Positions 26,909-34,889 of a stretch of 64,000 bases of DNA are shown piece after piece (position 1 is the first letter of the stretch; each line of letters opens with the position of its first letter). Source of the DNA: Acidovorax temperans (GTDB lineage Bacteria; Pseudomonadota; Gammaproteobacteria; Burkholderiales; Burkholderiaceae_C); contig NZ_VFPV01000001.1 in the NCBI RefSeq assembly GCF_006716905.1, positions 239,501 to 303,500 of the forward strand. Reading direction: 5' to 3'. The translations under genes were made by a program, and so were the position numbers. The notes under the pieces are model-generated. The model was not told the DNA's origin. It was given only the letters and a program-made list of their open reading frames with translations, and searched no databases.

Positions 26909-28056
26909 GCCATCACCCCCAGCTCGCGCGCCGCTTCATAGAAGGTGGCGGTTTTGCGCACGCCCAGCATGCGGAAAGCATCCTGGAACAGGGTCTGCCC
27001 CTCCAGTGTGCTGGTCACAATCGCGCGGGCAAAACGCTTGCTGGTGCGTGCGCTCAAGGTGCGGTAGAAGTCGCCACCGCCGGTACCGTGCCGCTCCAGT
27101 GCACGCAAGCGGGCATGTTCATCGCGGTAGTGCTGCCACAGCCGGGCCTGATCCAGAAATCCGGCATCGAACAAGCGCCGCAGGGCCACCAAGGTGCTGA
27201 CCTTGAATTCCCGTGCCAGCCGCTGGATTTCATCCGGCACAGGCGTGCCGGGTTGGTAGGCCACACGCAGCGCCTCCAGCGGCATCAGCAGTTCGGCAGC
27301 CACCTGGTTGCACCAGCGCTCAATGCCCTGCTCGGGCACCTGGCCTGCCTCGGTGTCCGATACGCCGGTCGCGCCCAGCCACAGGTGGGCCAGCTCGTGT
27401 GCCAGGGTGAACATCTGCGCGGCCTTGCTGTCCGCACCGTTCAGGAATACTAACGGGGCCAGATCATCGGCCAGCGCAAAGCCGCGAAACTCCCCCACAT
27501 CCAGCTTGCGGTGGCTGTTGCTGCCCACGATGCCACTGGCCATCACCATCACCCCGGCCTCTTCGGCCTTGGCGATCAACTGCCGCAGCGCGTCCGTCCA
27601 GGTGGGCAATTGGCGTCGTTCTTGGGTGGAAAGCTTGAGCTCCACACGCATGCGCTCGGCCACGGCCTGCGGCGCTTCGTTCACCTGCGCGCTGCCAACA
27701 AAGGCCAGACGGGCAAGGCCGTGCACACGGGCATAGTCGCGGTACCAATCTTGCCGCTGCTGGCACAGATACAGCGTGTCCAGCAAGGCGCTGCTCGGCT
27801 CGCGCAGTTCCTCGTCGCGCAGGGTGCGGAAATCCGGCACCGGCAAAGCCAGCGCGGGCGGCTCGGGCAGAAAGAAATAGCCGATGGCGGTGTGGGTCAG
27901 CCGCGCGAAGTCTTCCAACTGCTTGAGCGTGGGCTGGGCCTCGCCGGTTAACCACAGGGGCCACTTGCGAAAGCGCGCCGACAAATCTTCGTCGTGCAGA
28001 CGTGCCCGCTGCACGGCCCAGCGCAGCACCGGGATGGAAGCCGCGACTGTGGTCAC
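26905..28056 (-). CDS. ImmA/IrrE-family zinc metallopeptidase (putative antitoxin/regulator)
   Basis: The 383-residue protein has the gluzincin motif HELAH in MFTLAHELAHLWLGATG near residue 220 and the downstream region of the COG2856 family. The N-terminal 100 residues (QPTLKQLEDFARLTHTAIGYFFLPEPPALALPVPDFRTL) are typical of this group. These peptidases regulate by cleaving partner repressors or form toxin-antitoxin-like pairs with DUF4411 proteins. It overlaps the DUF4411 gene and hsdS by 4 bases each, so translation is coupled. Confidence 0.88.
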   Translation of the reverse strand: MTTVAASIPVLRWAVQRARLHDEDLSARFRKWPLWLTGEAQPTLKQLEDFARLTHTAIGYFFLPEPPALALPVPDFRTLRDEELREPSSALLDTLYLCQQRQDWYRDYARVHGLARLAFVGSAQVNEAPQAVAERMRVELKLSTQERRQLPTWTDALRQLIAKAEEAGVMVMASGIVGSNSHRKLDVGEFRGFALADDLAPLVFLNGADSKAAQMFTLAHELAHLWLGATGVSDTEAGQVPEQGIERWCNQVAAELLMPLEALRVAYQPGTPVPDEIQRLAREFKVSTLVALRRLFDAGFLDQARLWQHYRDEHARLRALERHGTGGGDFYRTLSARTSKRFARAIVTSTLEGQTLFQDAFRMLGVRKTATFYEAARELGVMA

Positions 28057-29309
28057 GCTGCGACCTCAGCAGGCAAGGCGATACCGGAGACATCAAGCTG
28101 ACCGGACATCAGTTTGGGGAGCAGACGGTCGCGTGCTTTGGTCAATTCTTGATTCTGTTTCTTGATCAATCGAACCTGCTGAATCAAGGGGTACGTTTTA
28201 TCCTCATAAAATTTCAAGAGAGCATCGGTTGGCCATAGCACTGGCAGTGCCCGGAAAGTCTTTTTCGAGAGCTCTTTGAAGGTCGCTCCCGTTGCCAATC
28301 CGATCATTTCTTCGACTCGGTCCAGCAAATTGAACAGCAGGAACATCCGAGCACTATCTTGCTTGGGCAATACAGAAATAAACCCTTGGTTCGTGCAGGC
28401 GGGCTTGTCCATCAGCGCGAAGAAACCAATCGATGCGCGACTGGTCATCAGGATCGTTTCAGGTGGCACCAGTTTGGCCGACGAGTTGGCAAGACCGGCT
28501 TCGGTGATTTTCTTTTCCGAGTCGAGCATCACGAGGCAATCGTTCCGGGTCACGTCGGTAGGCGTCACCCATGTCACATCACCACCCCAATACTCAGGGC
28601 GCGCCGTGGATGGTGTTCCACCGCCCACTGCGTCACAGACATCACCCAAAGTCAGCGATAACCACCCCGCCGGCACCCCATCCTTCACCGGCACCGATTC
28701 ATGGCCGGGAAAGCGCAGGTGCACGAACCACTCGCGGTAGAGGCGGCGGGCGGCGTCTTCGAGCAAGGCGATGCGGCGCTGGTTGGTGGCGATCAGGTCG
28801 TCGTACAGGGCAACAACTTGGCGAATCGCGATCTGCTCGTCAAGTGGTGGCACATGCACCTTAATCAATTTCAAGTCGCTGCCACGAATCCCTTTTACGG
28901 CAGCACCTCCAACGATTGCTCGAATTCTCGATCGCCCGATTGGGGAACGAAAGTAGTTAAAGAAAAACTCGGGGTCGGCAATCGCTCTATCGAGACGAAC
29001 TCGAATGATGGACGATTCAAAGGTCAGTGGCCCGGCTGGCTTGTAAACGATGGAGCACTTGCCCGCACCTTCTTCAACAAGTGAACGGCGGCCGAATAGC
29101 AAATCGCCATCGATGAGGCCACTTTTGTCCATTTCTGCATCGGACATCCGAATCAGAGACATTGGCTGATTGCCTATCCGGTTAAACGCAAACAGCTCCC
29201 CCATGTTGACGATGGGCACCCCCGAACCGTGGTGATCCTTGCTCTTGTAAACACCATTACGACTTGGTGCTGCGAAGAGGGATTCAAAGTCAACTTCGGG
29301 CCAGCTCAT
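28053..29309 (-). CDS. hsdS: Type I restriction-modification specificity subunit HsdS
   Basis: The 418-residue protein has the two-fold HsdS layout: a first target-recognition domain (about residues 1-160), a conserved helical spacer (LDEQIAIRQVVALYDDLIATNQRRIALLEDAARRLYREWF), a second recognition domain (LGDVCDAVGGGTPSTARPEYWGG) and a C-terminal helix region ending LMSGQLDVSG. It determines the DNA target for methylation and cleavage. It overlaps hsdM by 4 bases. The target sequence cannot be read from this. Confidence 0.93.
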   Translation of the reverse strand: MSWPEVDFESLFAAPSRNGVYKSKDHHGSGVPIVNMGELFAFNRIGNQPMSLIRMSDAEMDKSGLIDGDLLFGRRSLVEEGAGKCSIVYKPAGPLTFESSIIRVRLDRAIADPEFFFNYFRSPIGRSRIRAIVGGAAVKGIRGSDLKLIKVHVPPLDEQIAIRQVVALYDDLIATNQRRIALLEDAARRLYREWFVHLRFPGHESVPVKDGVPAGWLSLTLGDVCDAVGGGTPSTARPEYWGGDVTWVTPTDVTRNDCLVMLDSEKKITEAGLANSSAKLVPPETILMTSRASIGFFALMDKPACTNQGFISVLPKQDSARMFLLFNLLDRVEEMIGLATGATFKELSKKTFRALPVLWPTDALLKFYEDKTYPLIQQVRLIKKQNQELTKARDRLLPKLMSGQLDVSGIALPAEVAA

Positions 29310-31483
29310 CCCAACAACTCCTCAAAGTTGCCGGCAATTCGCCCTGCCAGTTCCACCGCCTTGTCGTTCAGTTCCGCCAGTTCGGCATGGATGCCGCGCA
29401 GGGTTTCCGCAAAGTCTTCTTCATCGTGCTCTGCGGCGGCTGCCACGCCCACATAACGCCCCGGCGTGAGCGAGTAATCGTTGGCGGCGATGTCCTCCAC
29501 GCTGACGGCCTTGCACAGGCCGGCCACATCTTCAAACAAAGCCTGTGGAAAGCGGCTGTGCAGCCAGTGCACCTGATGGATGAAGTAGGCGGCCTGCTTG
29601 AGGGCGTCGAGCACCGCGTCGCGCACGGTGGGGGCTTCGTTCTTTTTGCTGTCGGCGGCCAGCAGGGCGCGCTTGGCGTCGCGGGCGGCTTTGCCGTCGA
29701 AGGCTTTGCTCTGACGGGCGCGCAGCTGTTTTTCTGCCGTGTCTAAGAGCTTTAACCATTGCTTGTGGCGGGCTTCGAGCAGCTTGGCCGTCGCTTTGAG
29801 TTGCGGGGCCAGGGCATCGAGCGTGGCTTGCAGTGCCACTTGTGCGGCGTGGTCGCTCAAGTCTGCCTGCGCAATGGCGGCGCGGCTCTGGGTGCAGGCG
29901 GTGAGCAGCGCGGCAATGCTGTCCGCCACGTGCGTGTCGGCCTGGGCTGCGGCCAGCTCGGCTTTGAAAGCATCAAGCTGGGCCTGAGAAATCTGCGCGT
30001 CCTCGGCTTGGTCGGCGTTCAATTCAGCAAGCGTGGCCTGGCTGGCAAAGGCTTGCAGCGGCACAGCCAAGGCCTGCACGGCGGCGGTGTCGGCCTCGAT
30101 GCGTTCGGGAATGGCGGCCAGCCAGTCATCCACTTGCCGCTGGTAGCGGGCCACCAAGGCGACGAATTTCTCGCGCTCGCCCCGGTACAGCCAAACGATG
30201 GCGTTGAGGTTGGCGAGTTGCTCATCGGTGAATACATGGGAGCGCGCCGAGACCACGTGGTAGACGTTGCGCGCGTCGATCATCAGCACCTGGTCTTGCA
30301 GATCCTGCGGCTTGCCTTTGTCGAAGAACCACAGGGTGCAGGGCAGGCTGCGGGTGTAGAAGAACTTGTTGCCAATGGCCATCATCACATCGACGTGGCC
30401 GGTTTTGACCAGTTGCTCGCGGATGTCGCGGTCTTTGTTGCCGGCGTCCGAGGCACTGGAGGCCATGACGAAACCGGCGCGGCCAGTTTCGTTCAGGTAG
30501 GCGTAGAAGTACTGAATCCACAGGCTGTTGGCGTTGCTGATGGCACCTGTTTTGGCATTGGTGCCGGGCAGGCCAAAGGGCAAGCGCCCGGCCTCATCCA
30601 CCTGGGCTTCCACCTTTTTGGTATCCACCCCGTCCACGTTGAAGGGTGGGTTGGCCATGACGAAATCGCACTGGCCGATCAGGTGTTCAGCCTGGTCGTA
30701 GAAGGTGTTGCCCTGGCGGATGTTGGAGGCATCCAGCCCGTGCACCACCAGGTTCATGCGTGCCAGTTTGGTGTTGGTGTCGCTTTTTTCCTGACCGTGA
30801 AAGGTGACGGAATCGTTGACCACGGCATGACGCACATCTTCGATGAAATGGCCGGTCTGCACGAACATGCCCGCCGAGCCGCAGGCCGGATCGAGCACGA
30901 GGCCGTGATCGGGCTCGATGACGTTGACGATCATGCGCACCAGCGACGGTGGCGTGAAAAATTCGCCGCCTTCCTGCGCGCCGCTCATGGCGAACTTGTT
31001 GAGGAAGTATTCGTAAATGCGCCCGAAAACATCGCCGGTGGCGGCCTTGATGGCGGGGCGGTCGAAAATCTTGACCAGTTCGGCCAGCAGATCAGGCTCG
31101 AAGGCGGCATAGCCACGCGGCAAGGCACCGGACAACACCGGGTACTCGGCCTCGACCGCGTCCATGGCGGCGTCGATGATTTCGCCCACCTTGGCCCCTT
31201 GCGGCAGGCTGACGATGCGGTCAAAACGCGCCACCTCGGGCAGATAGATGGCGGCTTTGCCTTGAAAGCCGAGTTTGATCAGTGCTTCGCGCTGGGCGGC
31301 GGGTACTTGCGGCGGGATGTCGGATTCGATTGCGGGCAGGTAGGCCTTGAATCGGTTATCGGCGTGGCGCAGGAAGATCAGGCCCAGCACCGGCATCGAG
31401 TATTCGGCGGCGGTGAGCTTGGAGTTGGCGCGCAGCTGGTCAGCGGCTTCCCACAGTTCGTTTTCGAGTTGCTGCACGTTCAT
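29306..31483 (-). CDS. hsdM: Type I restriction-modification methyltransferase subunit HsdM
   Basis: This N6-adenine methyltransferase subunit has 725 residues. The SAM-binding motif VLDPACGSAGMFVQT is near residue 198 and the catalytic NPPF is in DFVMANPPFNVDG near 278. The N-terminal HsdM_N helical domain begins MNVQQLENELWEAADQLRAN. It is longer than the usual 500-550 because of a C-terminal coiled extension of about 200 residues. It overlaps the HTH gene upstream and hsdS downstream. Confidence 0.95.
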   Translation of the reverse strand: MNVQQLENELWEAADQLRANSKLTAAEYSMPVLGLIFLRHADNRFKAYLPAIESDIPPQVPAAQREALIKLGFQGKAAIYLPEVARFDRIVSLPQGAKVGEIIDAAMDAVEAEYPVLSGALPRGYAAFEPDLLAELVKIFDRPAIKAATGDVFGRIYEYFLNKFAMSGAQEGGEFFTPPSLVRMIVNVIEPDHGLVLDPACGSAGMFVQTGHFIEDVRHAVVNDSVTFHGQEKSDTNTKLARMNLVVHGLDASNIRQGNTFYDQAEHLIGQCDFVMANPPFNVDGVDTKKVEAQVDEAGRLPFGLPGTNAKTGAISNANSLWIQYFYAYLNETGRAGFVMASSASDAGNKDRDIREQLVKTGHVDVMMAIGNKFFYTRSLPCTLWFFDKGKPQDLQDQVLMIDARNVYHVVSARSHVFTDEQLANLNAIVWLYRGEREKFVALVARYQRQVDDWLAAIPERIEADTAAVQALAVPLQAFASQATLAELNADQAEDAQISQAQLDAFKAELAAAQADTHVADSIAALLTACTQSRAAIAQADLSDHAAQVALQATLDALAPQLKATAKLLEARHKQWLKLLDTAEKQLRARQSKAFDGKAARDAKRALLAADSKKNEAPTVRDAVLDALKQAAYFIHQVHWLHSRFPQALFEDVAGLCKAVSVEDIAANDYSLTPGRYVGVAAAAEHDEEDFAETLRGIHAELAELNDKAVELAGRIAGNFEELLG

Positions 31484-31716
31484 GCGTTGTTCTCATTGTT
31501 CTGTTCAGCGGATGCGCTGCTGTCTTCATCCGCGCCCCCGGCACGCACCCATTCATCCACCTCGGAGAGCTGGAATTTCCACAGCCGCCCGATCTTGTGC
31601 GCGGGCAGTCCTTTGCGTTCACGCCAGCGGTAGACGGTGTCTTTCACCACGCCCAAATGCCGGGCGACATCGATGGCAGTGACCCACGGTTCGGCGTTCA
31701 TGGCATTGGCGCTCAC
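31480..31716 (-). CDS. MerR/excisionase-type helix-turn-helix protein, first gene of the hsd operon
   Basis: The 78-residue protein contains one winged HTH of the excisionase type (VTAIDVARHLGVVKDTVYRWRERKGLPAHKIGRLWKF, residues about 11-47) and an acidic tail. It overlaps hsdM by 4 bases and may regulate the operon through the GGGGTAA boxes upstream. The start may be the GTG at 31716 or the ATG at 31701; neither has a strong RBS. Confidence 0.8.
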   Translation of the reverse strand: MSANAMNAEPWVTAIDVARHLGVVKDTVYRWRERKGLPAHKIGRLWKFQLSEVDEWVRAGGADEDSSASAEQNNENNA

Positions 31717-31810
31717 AGAGGCATCAAAGTCGTTTTAAGTCGTCATCAGTCTACCAGACGGCCGCGGTGGCGGCCACCTTGAAATGGCTGTGATTGACGG
31801 TGTGGCGATT

Positions 31811-31857
31811 GGGGTAATGGCTGGCACCGTTACCCCATTTTTGATGGTTATTACCCC
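31811..31857. promoter_or_regulatory. GGGGTAA operator-like triplet upstream of the hsd operon
   Basis: GGGGTAAT (31811), GTTACCCC (31829) and ATTACCCC (31850) form one inverted and one direct repeat within 47 bases. They lie 95-140 bases upstream of the HTH gene, where the operon promoter is expected. The HTH protein is the natural candidate ligand. Confidence 0.5.
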
Positions 31858-31923
31858 TATCGCTTGGCTTCTTGATCGTTCAGCGCGTGAATGGTGGCGT
31901 CATCAATCAACCCGGAGCCCACC

Positions 31924-32127
31924 ATGAACACCCAGACCACCGCCATCGACGCCTACCTCGCCCGCGCCGCAGACATCCACATCAAGTTCGCCCGGCTGCA
32001 GCAATTGGCCGACGATCACTTCGGCCACGACCCGGAGGCCATCCACTGGGGCCACGTCGGTGACCTTGGCCGGGTGGATCAGGCGCTGGATGACCTGCTG
32101 GCGATCTTTGACGGCCAGGCCAAGTGA
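31924..32127 (+). CDS. Small acidic protein of unknown function
   Basis: This 67-residue protein (MNTQTTAIDAYLARAADIHI at the start) has no domain I recognise; it looks helical and acidic. Its stop overlaps the GTG/ATG zone of the DUF3489 gene, and such a pair is typical of serine-recombinase elements. The start has GGAG upstream. Confidence 0.7.
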   Translation: MNTQTTAIDAYLARAADIHIKFARLQQLADDHFGHDPEAIHWGHVGDLGRVDQALDDLLAIFDGQAK

Positions 32128-32135
32128 CGGAGGCC

Positions 32136-32624
32136 ATGATGGAGACCCTGCTCAAACTCTCCCCAGCGCAAAGCCTGCTACTGCGTACTGCGGCCCGCCG
32201 TGCCGATGGGCGTGTGATTCCGCCTCACACCCTGCGCGGCGGCGCTCGGGCCAAGGTGCTGACTGCACTGCTGCAGCGCGGGTGGATCGAGCCAGCCGGC
32301 GGCGGCCACGTGCTGACCGACGCGGGCTACGCGGCCATCGGCCAGCAACGCCCCATGCCGCCGGATGATGTCCAGCCGATGGACACCACCGACGACCTCC
32401 AACTTCTGGATGGCATCCCGGTGCGCCCCGGCTCCAAGCTCGCCGCGCTGGTGGTGGCGCTGCGCCGCCCGCAGGGGTCGACCAGCCTGCAACTGATGCT
32501 GGCCACGGGCTGGCAGCCCCACACCGTGCGTGGAGCCATTTCCGGAATGCTGCGCAAGAAACTTGGCCTGAACGTGGTGCTGGCGCACAACAAATCCGGC
32601 GAGCGGGTGTATCGCGTGGTCTGA
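32136..32624 (+). CDS. DUF3489-domain protein
   Basis: The C-terminal half (PVRPGSKLAALVVALRRPQG, then STSLQLMLATGWQPHTVRGA and SGMLRKKLGLNVV) is the DUF3489 domain, a winged-helix-like fold. The N-terminal half repeats a similar helical pattern. Members are usually encoded near DUF2924 and large serine recombinases, as here (38760 and 39218). The ATG at 32136 or 32139 follows GGAGG; a GTG at 32124 overlaps the upstream stop. Confidence 0.82.
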   Translation: MMETLLKLSPAQSLLLRTAARRADGRVIPPHTLRGGARAKVLTALLQRGWIEPAGGGHVLTDAGYAAIGQQRPMPPDDVQPMDTTDDLQLLDGIPVRPGSKLAALVVALRRPQGSTSLQLMLATGWQPHTVRGAISGMLRKKLGLNVVLAHNKSGERVYRVV

Positions 32625-33247
32625 TCGGCGGCCAAGGGTGTCCAGTTTCTGGAGGTCCTTGCCGATACCAAGGTCTGACGCAGTTCCACGTAACTCTCTA
32701 CACGCGTGCGCGTGTGCGCGCCTCACGGAAAGTTATGACAACCTGTGTCCGATGCGTCAGACGTTGCGCAAAGGCTCGTGGGCCGATTTCTGCAATCCAG
32801 CCAACGAATCGACTGCAAACCCGCGCCAGCATTGAGTTTTCTATCCTGGCCGTTTTTCGTTTCGCCTGGGTGCAAACCTGCGAGCCGGGTACGCACGAAG
32901 GTTCGCACCTTCCGCGTTGCCGCCATCCCGCACAGGCGCGCGCTGACCGGGCTTTCGGCCCGCTTGCCCACACTGCCAGGTGCGAACCGCAAACCCTGCA
33001 AACCTTGTTTCCTGGCCAGACGGTGGCGAGATGCTGCGCTTGCGCCCTCCGTATTGGAATATCGCCAGTAAGGACCCCTTTTACCTGGGGCATATGTGCA
33101 TGCGCCGACCATAACAATGGCGGTGACCATCACTACCGTCACAACCATCACGGTCGATGGCCCGCTGTGACAGTGGTGATGGTTGTGATGGTCGTCGCTT
33201 ATTGTTTACACAGGCGAAAGCGCAGATATCTCCCGGCGGTCCGACCA
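32625..33247. other. 620-base non-coding region with inverted repeats and ACCATCAC octamers
   Basis: No gene is supported here. The right half holds four ACCATCAC octamers (33126, 33144 on plus; 33176, 33185 on minus), with a fifth at 33244 overlapping the parE stop. The pair CACAACCATCAC/GTGATGGTTGTG makes a 12-bp stem. The left half holds GGTTCGCACC (about 32898) and GGTGCGAACC (about 32979) as an inverted pair. It could be an origin, a regulator-binding area or an untranslated RNA. Confidence 0.5.
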
Positions 33248-33577
33248 TCACACTGCGTCGGGCTCCTGCATCCACGCCGGGATGTCGCGCTGGCCGTGAA
33301 GTACGCGCCAGACGTCGATGTGATCGGGACGCTCGACGTAGAAGATGATGTACGGGTAGCGCGTCAGCGGCCAGGCGCGCAGGCCGGGCAAGTTGAGTTC
33401 GTGTGCGTAGCGGGGAGAACCCGTTGCCGGATGGCGGGCAATGTGGCCGTAGGCCTTCTCCAGCGCATCGATGAAGCCAAGCGCCACGGCCTCATTTGCT
33501 TCAGTCAGATAGTAGGTAACGGCCTCGTCAACATCCCGGTTGGCCTGCTCACGCGGGATGACTGGCTTGGCCTTCAC
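33248..33577 (-). CDS. parE: ParE/RelE-family toxin
   Basis: The 109-residue protein shows the ParE fold: REQANRDVDEAVTYYLTEAN, FIDALEKAYGHIARHPATGSPRY, LPGLRAWPLTRYPYIIFYVE and VWRVLHGQRDIPAWMQ. ParE toxins poison DNA gyrase. Its GTG start overlaps the parD stop (GTGA), the standard antitoxin-first order. Confidence 0.9.
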   Translation of the reverse strand: MKAKPVIPREQANRDVDEAVTYYLTEANEAVALGFIDALEKAYGHIARHPATGSPRYAHELNLPGLRAWPLTRYPYIIFYVERPDHIDVWRVLHGQRDIPAWMQEPDAV

Positions 33578-33825
33578 GCCTTGGCAGCGGGCTTGCCGGC
33601 CTTGCGCACCCGATCCCGCAGGTCTTCGAAGTAGCTGGCATCGGCATGGGCCGCCGGGGCCGAGGCTGCTCCGGCCAGCAGCAGGTTGCGCAGTTGCAGG
33701 CGGTCTTGATCCTTGCGGATCAACTCGCGCACGTACTCGCTGCTCGTGCCGTAGCCGCGCTGGCTGACCTGTTCATCCACGAAGGACTTCAGGGTGTCGG
33801 GGAGAGAGATGTTCATCGTGCTCAT
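33574..33825 (-). CDS. parD: ParD-family antitoxin
   Basis: The 83-residue protein begins MSTMNISLPDTLKSFVDEQV, a ribbon-helix-helix, then GYGTSSEYVRELIRKDQDRL, and ends in an Ala/Lys tail that would bind the toxin. Direct repeats TTTGGCAA lie just upstream (about 33843-33860) in the divergent promoter shared with the next gene and are a likely autoregulatory operator. Confidence 0.9.
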   Translation of the reverse strand: MSTMNISLPDTLKSFVDEQVSQRGYGTSSEYVRELIRKDQDRLQLRNLLLAGAASAPAAHADASYFEDLRDRVRKAGKPAAKA

Positions 33826-33894
33826 GGCGCAAGCGTAGGTTCTTTGGCAAAATTTGGCAAGACGAAAATTCCACCATACCGAAAAAAGGCATCC

Positions 33895-34506
33895 ATGCCC
33901 AACCCAAACAACTGCCTGCGCTACTGGGACCTGGCCGACCACATCCGCATTGATGACGCGATTGCCCTGTGGTGCGGCGTGGAGCCTGCCGAGCTCGCCA
34001 GTCTGAATTTCGAGACCCAGTGCATGAGCGCCAAGCGGGCCGCGCTGGTCACAGCCCTGCGCACGGAGCACCTCGAATATGAAGACCTGGGTATCCTCAC
34101 CGCGCGTGGCCAAGTGTTCAAGGGCGCTCCCATCGACGAGTTGCTAGAGAAGGATCGTCTGGTGATCGACAAGGCCAGCCTGCGCCGGTGGTTCGAGCAA
34201 CTGCCGTTCGAGGATCGCCCAGCCTTCCTGTTTGACGAGGCCCGCCAAGCCGTTCTGCCTGATGGCAGCGAGGCAGCCGAGATGAACAGCCTGAAGGCCA
34301 TCGCGCTCATGGCGCATCTTTTGGCCAAGTCCGCCAGCAAATACCAAGTGGGCAACCGCCCAAACGCCTCTGCCATCAGCGAGGCCGTCATCCAGGCGGC
34401 CGAAGAGCTGATGCCCAGTGACACGCGCGGCCTGCTGTCCTTCAACAAGAAGCTGGGCGAGGCGCTCAAGCTGTTCGGGCCGGAGATCAATCGGCACCGG
34501 ACCTGA
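33895..34506 (+). CDS. Conserved element protein of unknown function
   Basis: The 203-residue protein starts MPNPNNCLRYWDLADHIRID. It is mixed alpha-helical with no known catalytic motif; IALWCGVEP and LAKSASKYQVGNRPNASAI stand out, the latter a possible DNA-contact helix. It is divergent from parD and is the first plus-strand gene of the run leading to the recombinase. I cannot assign a function. Confidence 0.7.
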   Translation: MPNPNNCLRYWDLADHIRIDDAIALWCGVEPAELASLNFETQCMSAKRAALVTALRTEHLEYEDLGILTARGQVFKGAPIDELLEKDRLVIDKASLRRWFEQLPFEDRPAFLFDEARQAVLPDGSEAAEMNSLKAIALMAHLLAKSASKYQVGNRPNASAISEAVIQAAEELMPSDTRGLLSFNKKLGEALKLFGPEINRHRT

Positions 34507-34518
34507 CGATGGATTTTT

Positions 34519-34545
34519 GAAGTTCAGAAAACCTTTCTGAACTTC
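34519..34545. repeat. Perfect 12-bp-arm palindrome
   Basis: GAAGTTCAGAAA and TTTCTGAACTTC are separated by ACC, 12 bases after the preceding stop codon. No T-run follows, so it is either a transcript-stabilising hairpin or an operator. Confidence 0.65.
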
Positions 34546-34575
34546 CTGTTCGCCAAGTTCGAGGCGAACCACGAT

Positions 34576-34610
34576 GGCGGCATTCCAAATGAACCCGAAG
34601 GAATGCCGCC
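34576..34610 (+). promoter_or_regulatory. Hairpin ending at the start codon of the HTH pseudogene
   Basis: GGCGGCATTCC (34576-34586) pairs perfectly with GGAATGCCGCC (34600-34610), and the ATG at 34611 follows directly. The AAGGAA ribosome-binding site spans the loop and the start of the right arm, so folding should limit translation. Confidence 0.6.
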
Positions 34611-34889
34611 ATGCCCAAACGGGCCCGAACATCACACATTGCCAGCACCGCTGATCTGCGTGCTGAATTCTGGCAAGCGCCCGTCGAGGCCTTGCTCGAC
34701 CGTAAAACAGCCGCCGCTGGCATGGGCTACACCGTCGGCTAGCTGGAGTGGTCTGCCACCCACGGCGGCGGCCCCATCCTCACCAAGATCGGACGTACCG
34801 TCCGCTATCGCAAGGCCGATGTGCTGGCTTGGCTGGAGGCCAACAGCCGCCGCATTGAGCGCACCTCCGAACTGGCGGAACGGGGGTGA
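34611..34889 (+). pseudogene. AlpA/excisionase-like HTH gene with internal amber codon
   Basis: A 92-codon frame is interrupted by a TAG at 34740. Before it the product reads LLDRKTAAAGMGYTVG; after it LEWSATHGGGPILTKIGRTV and RYRKADVLAWLEANSRR, the typical second half of a small HTH DNA-binding protein. One base change (from a Tyr codon) would restore it. It is therefore called a pseudogene, although readthrough is not excluded. Its stop overlaps the start of the ATPase gene. Confidence 0.7.

Noticed and set aside
29759-31633. Long open frame of over 600 codons on the plus strand opposite hsdM
   Set aside because: It is the antisense of the fully conserved hsdM frame and shows no domain; long antisense frames are expected in GC-rich DNA.
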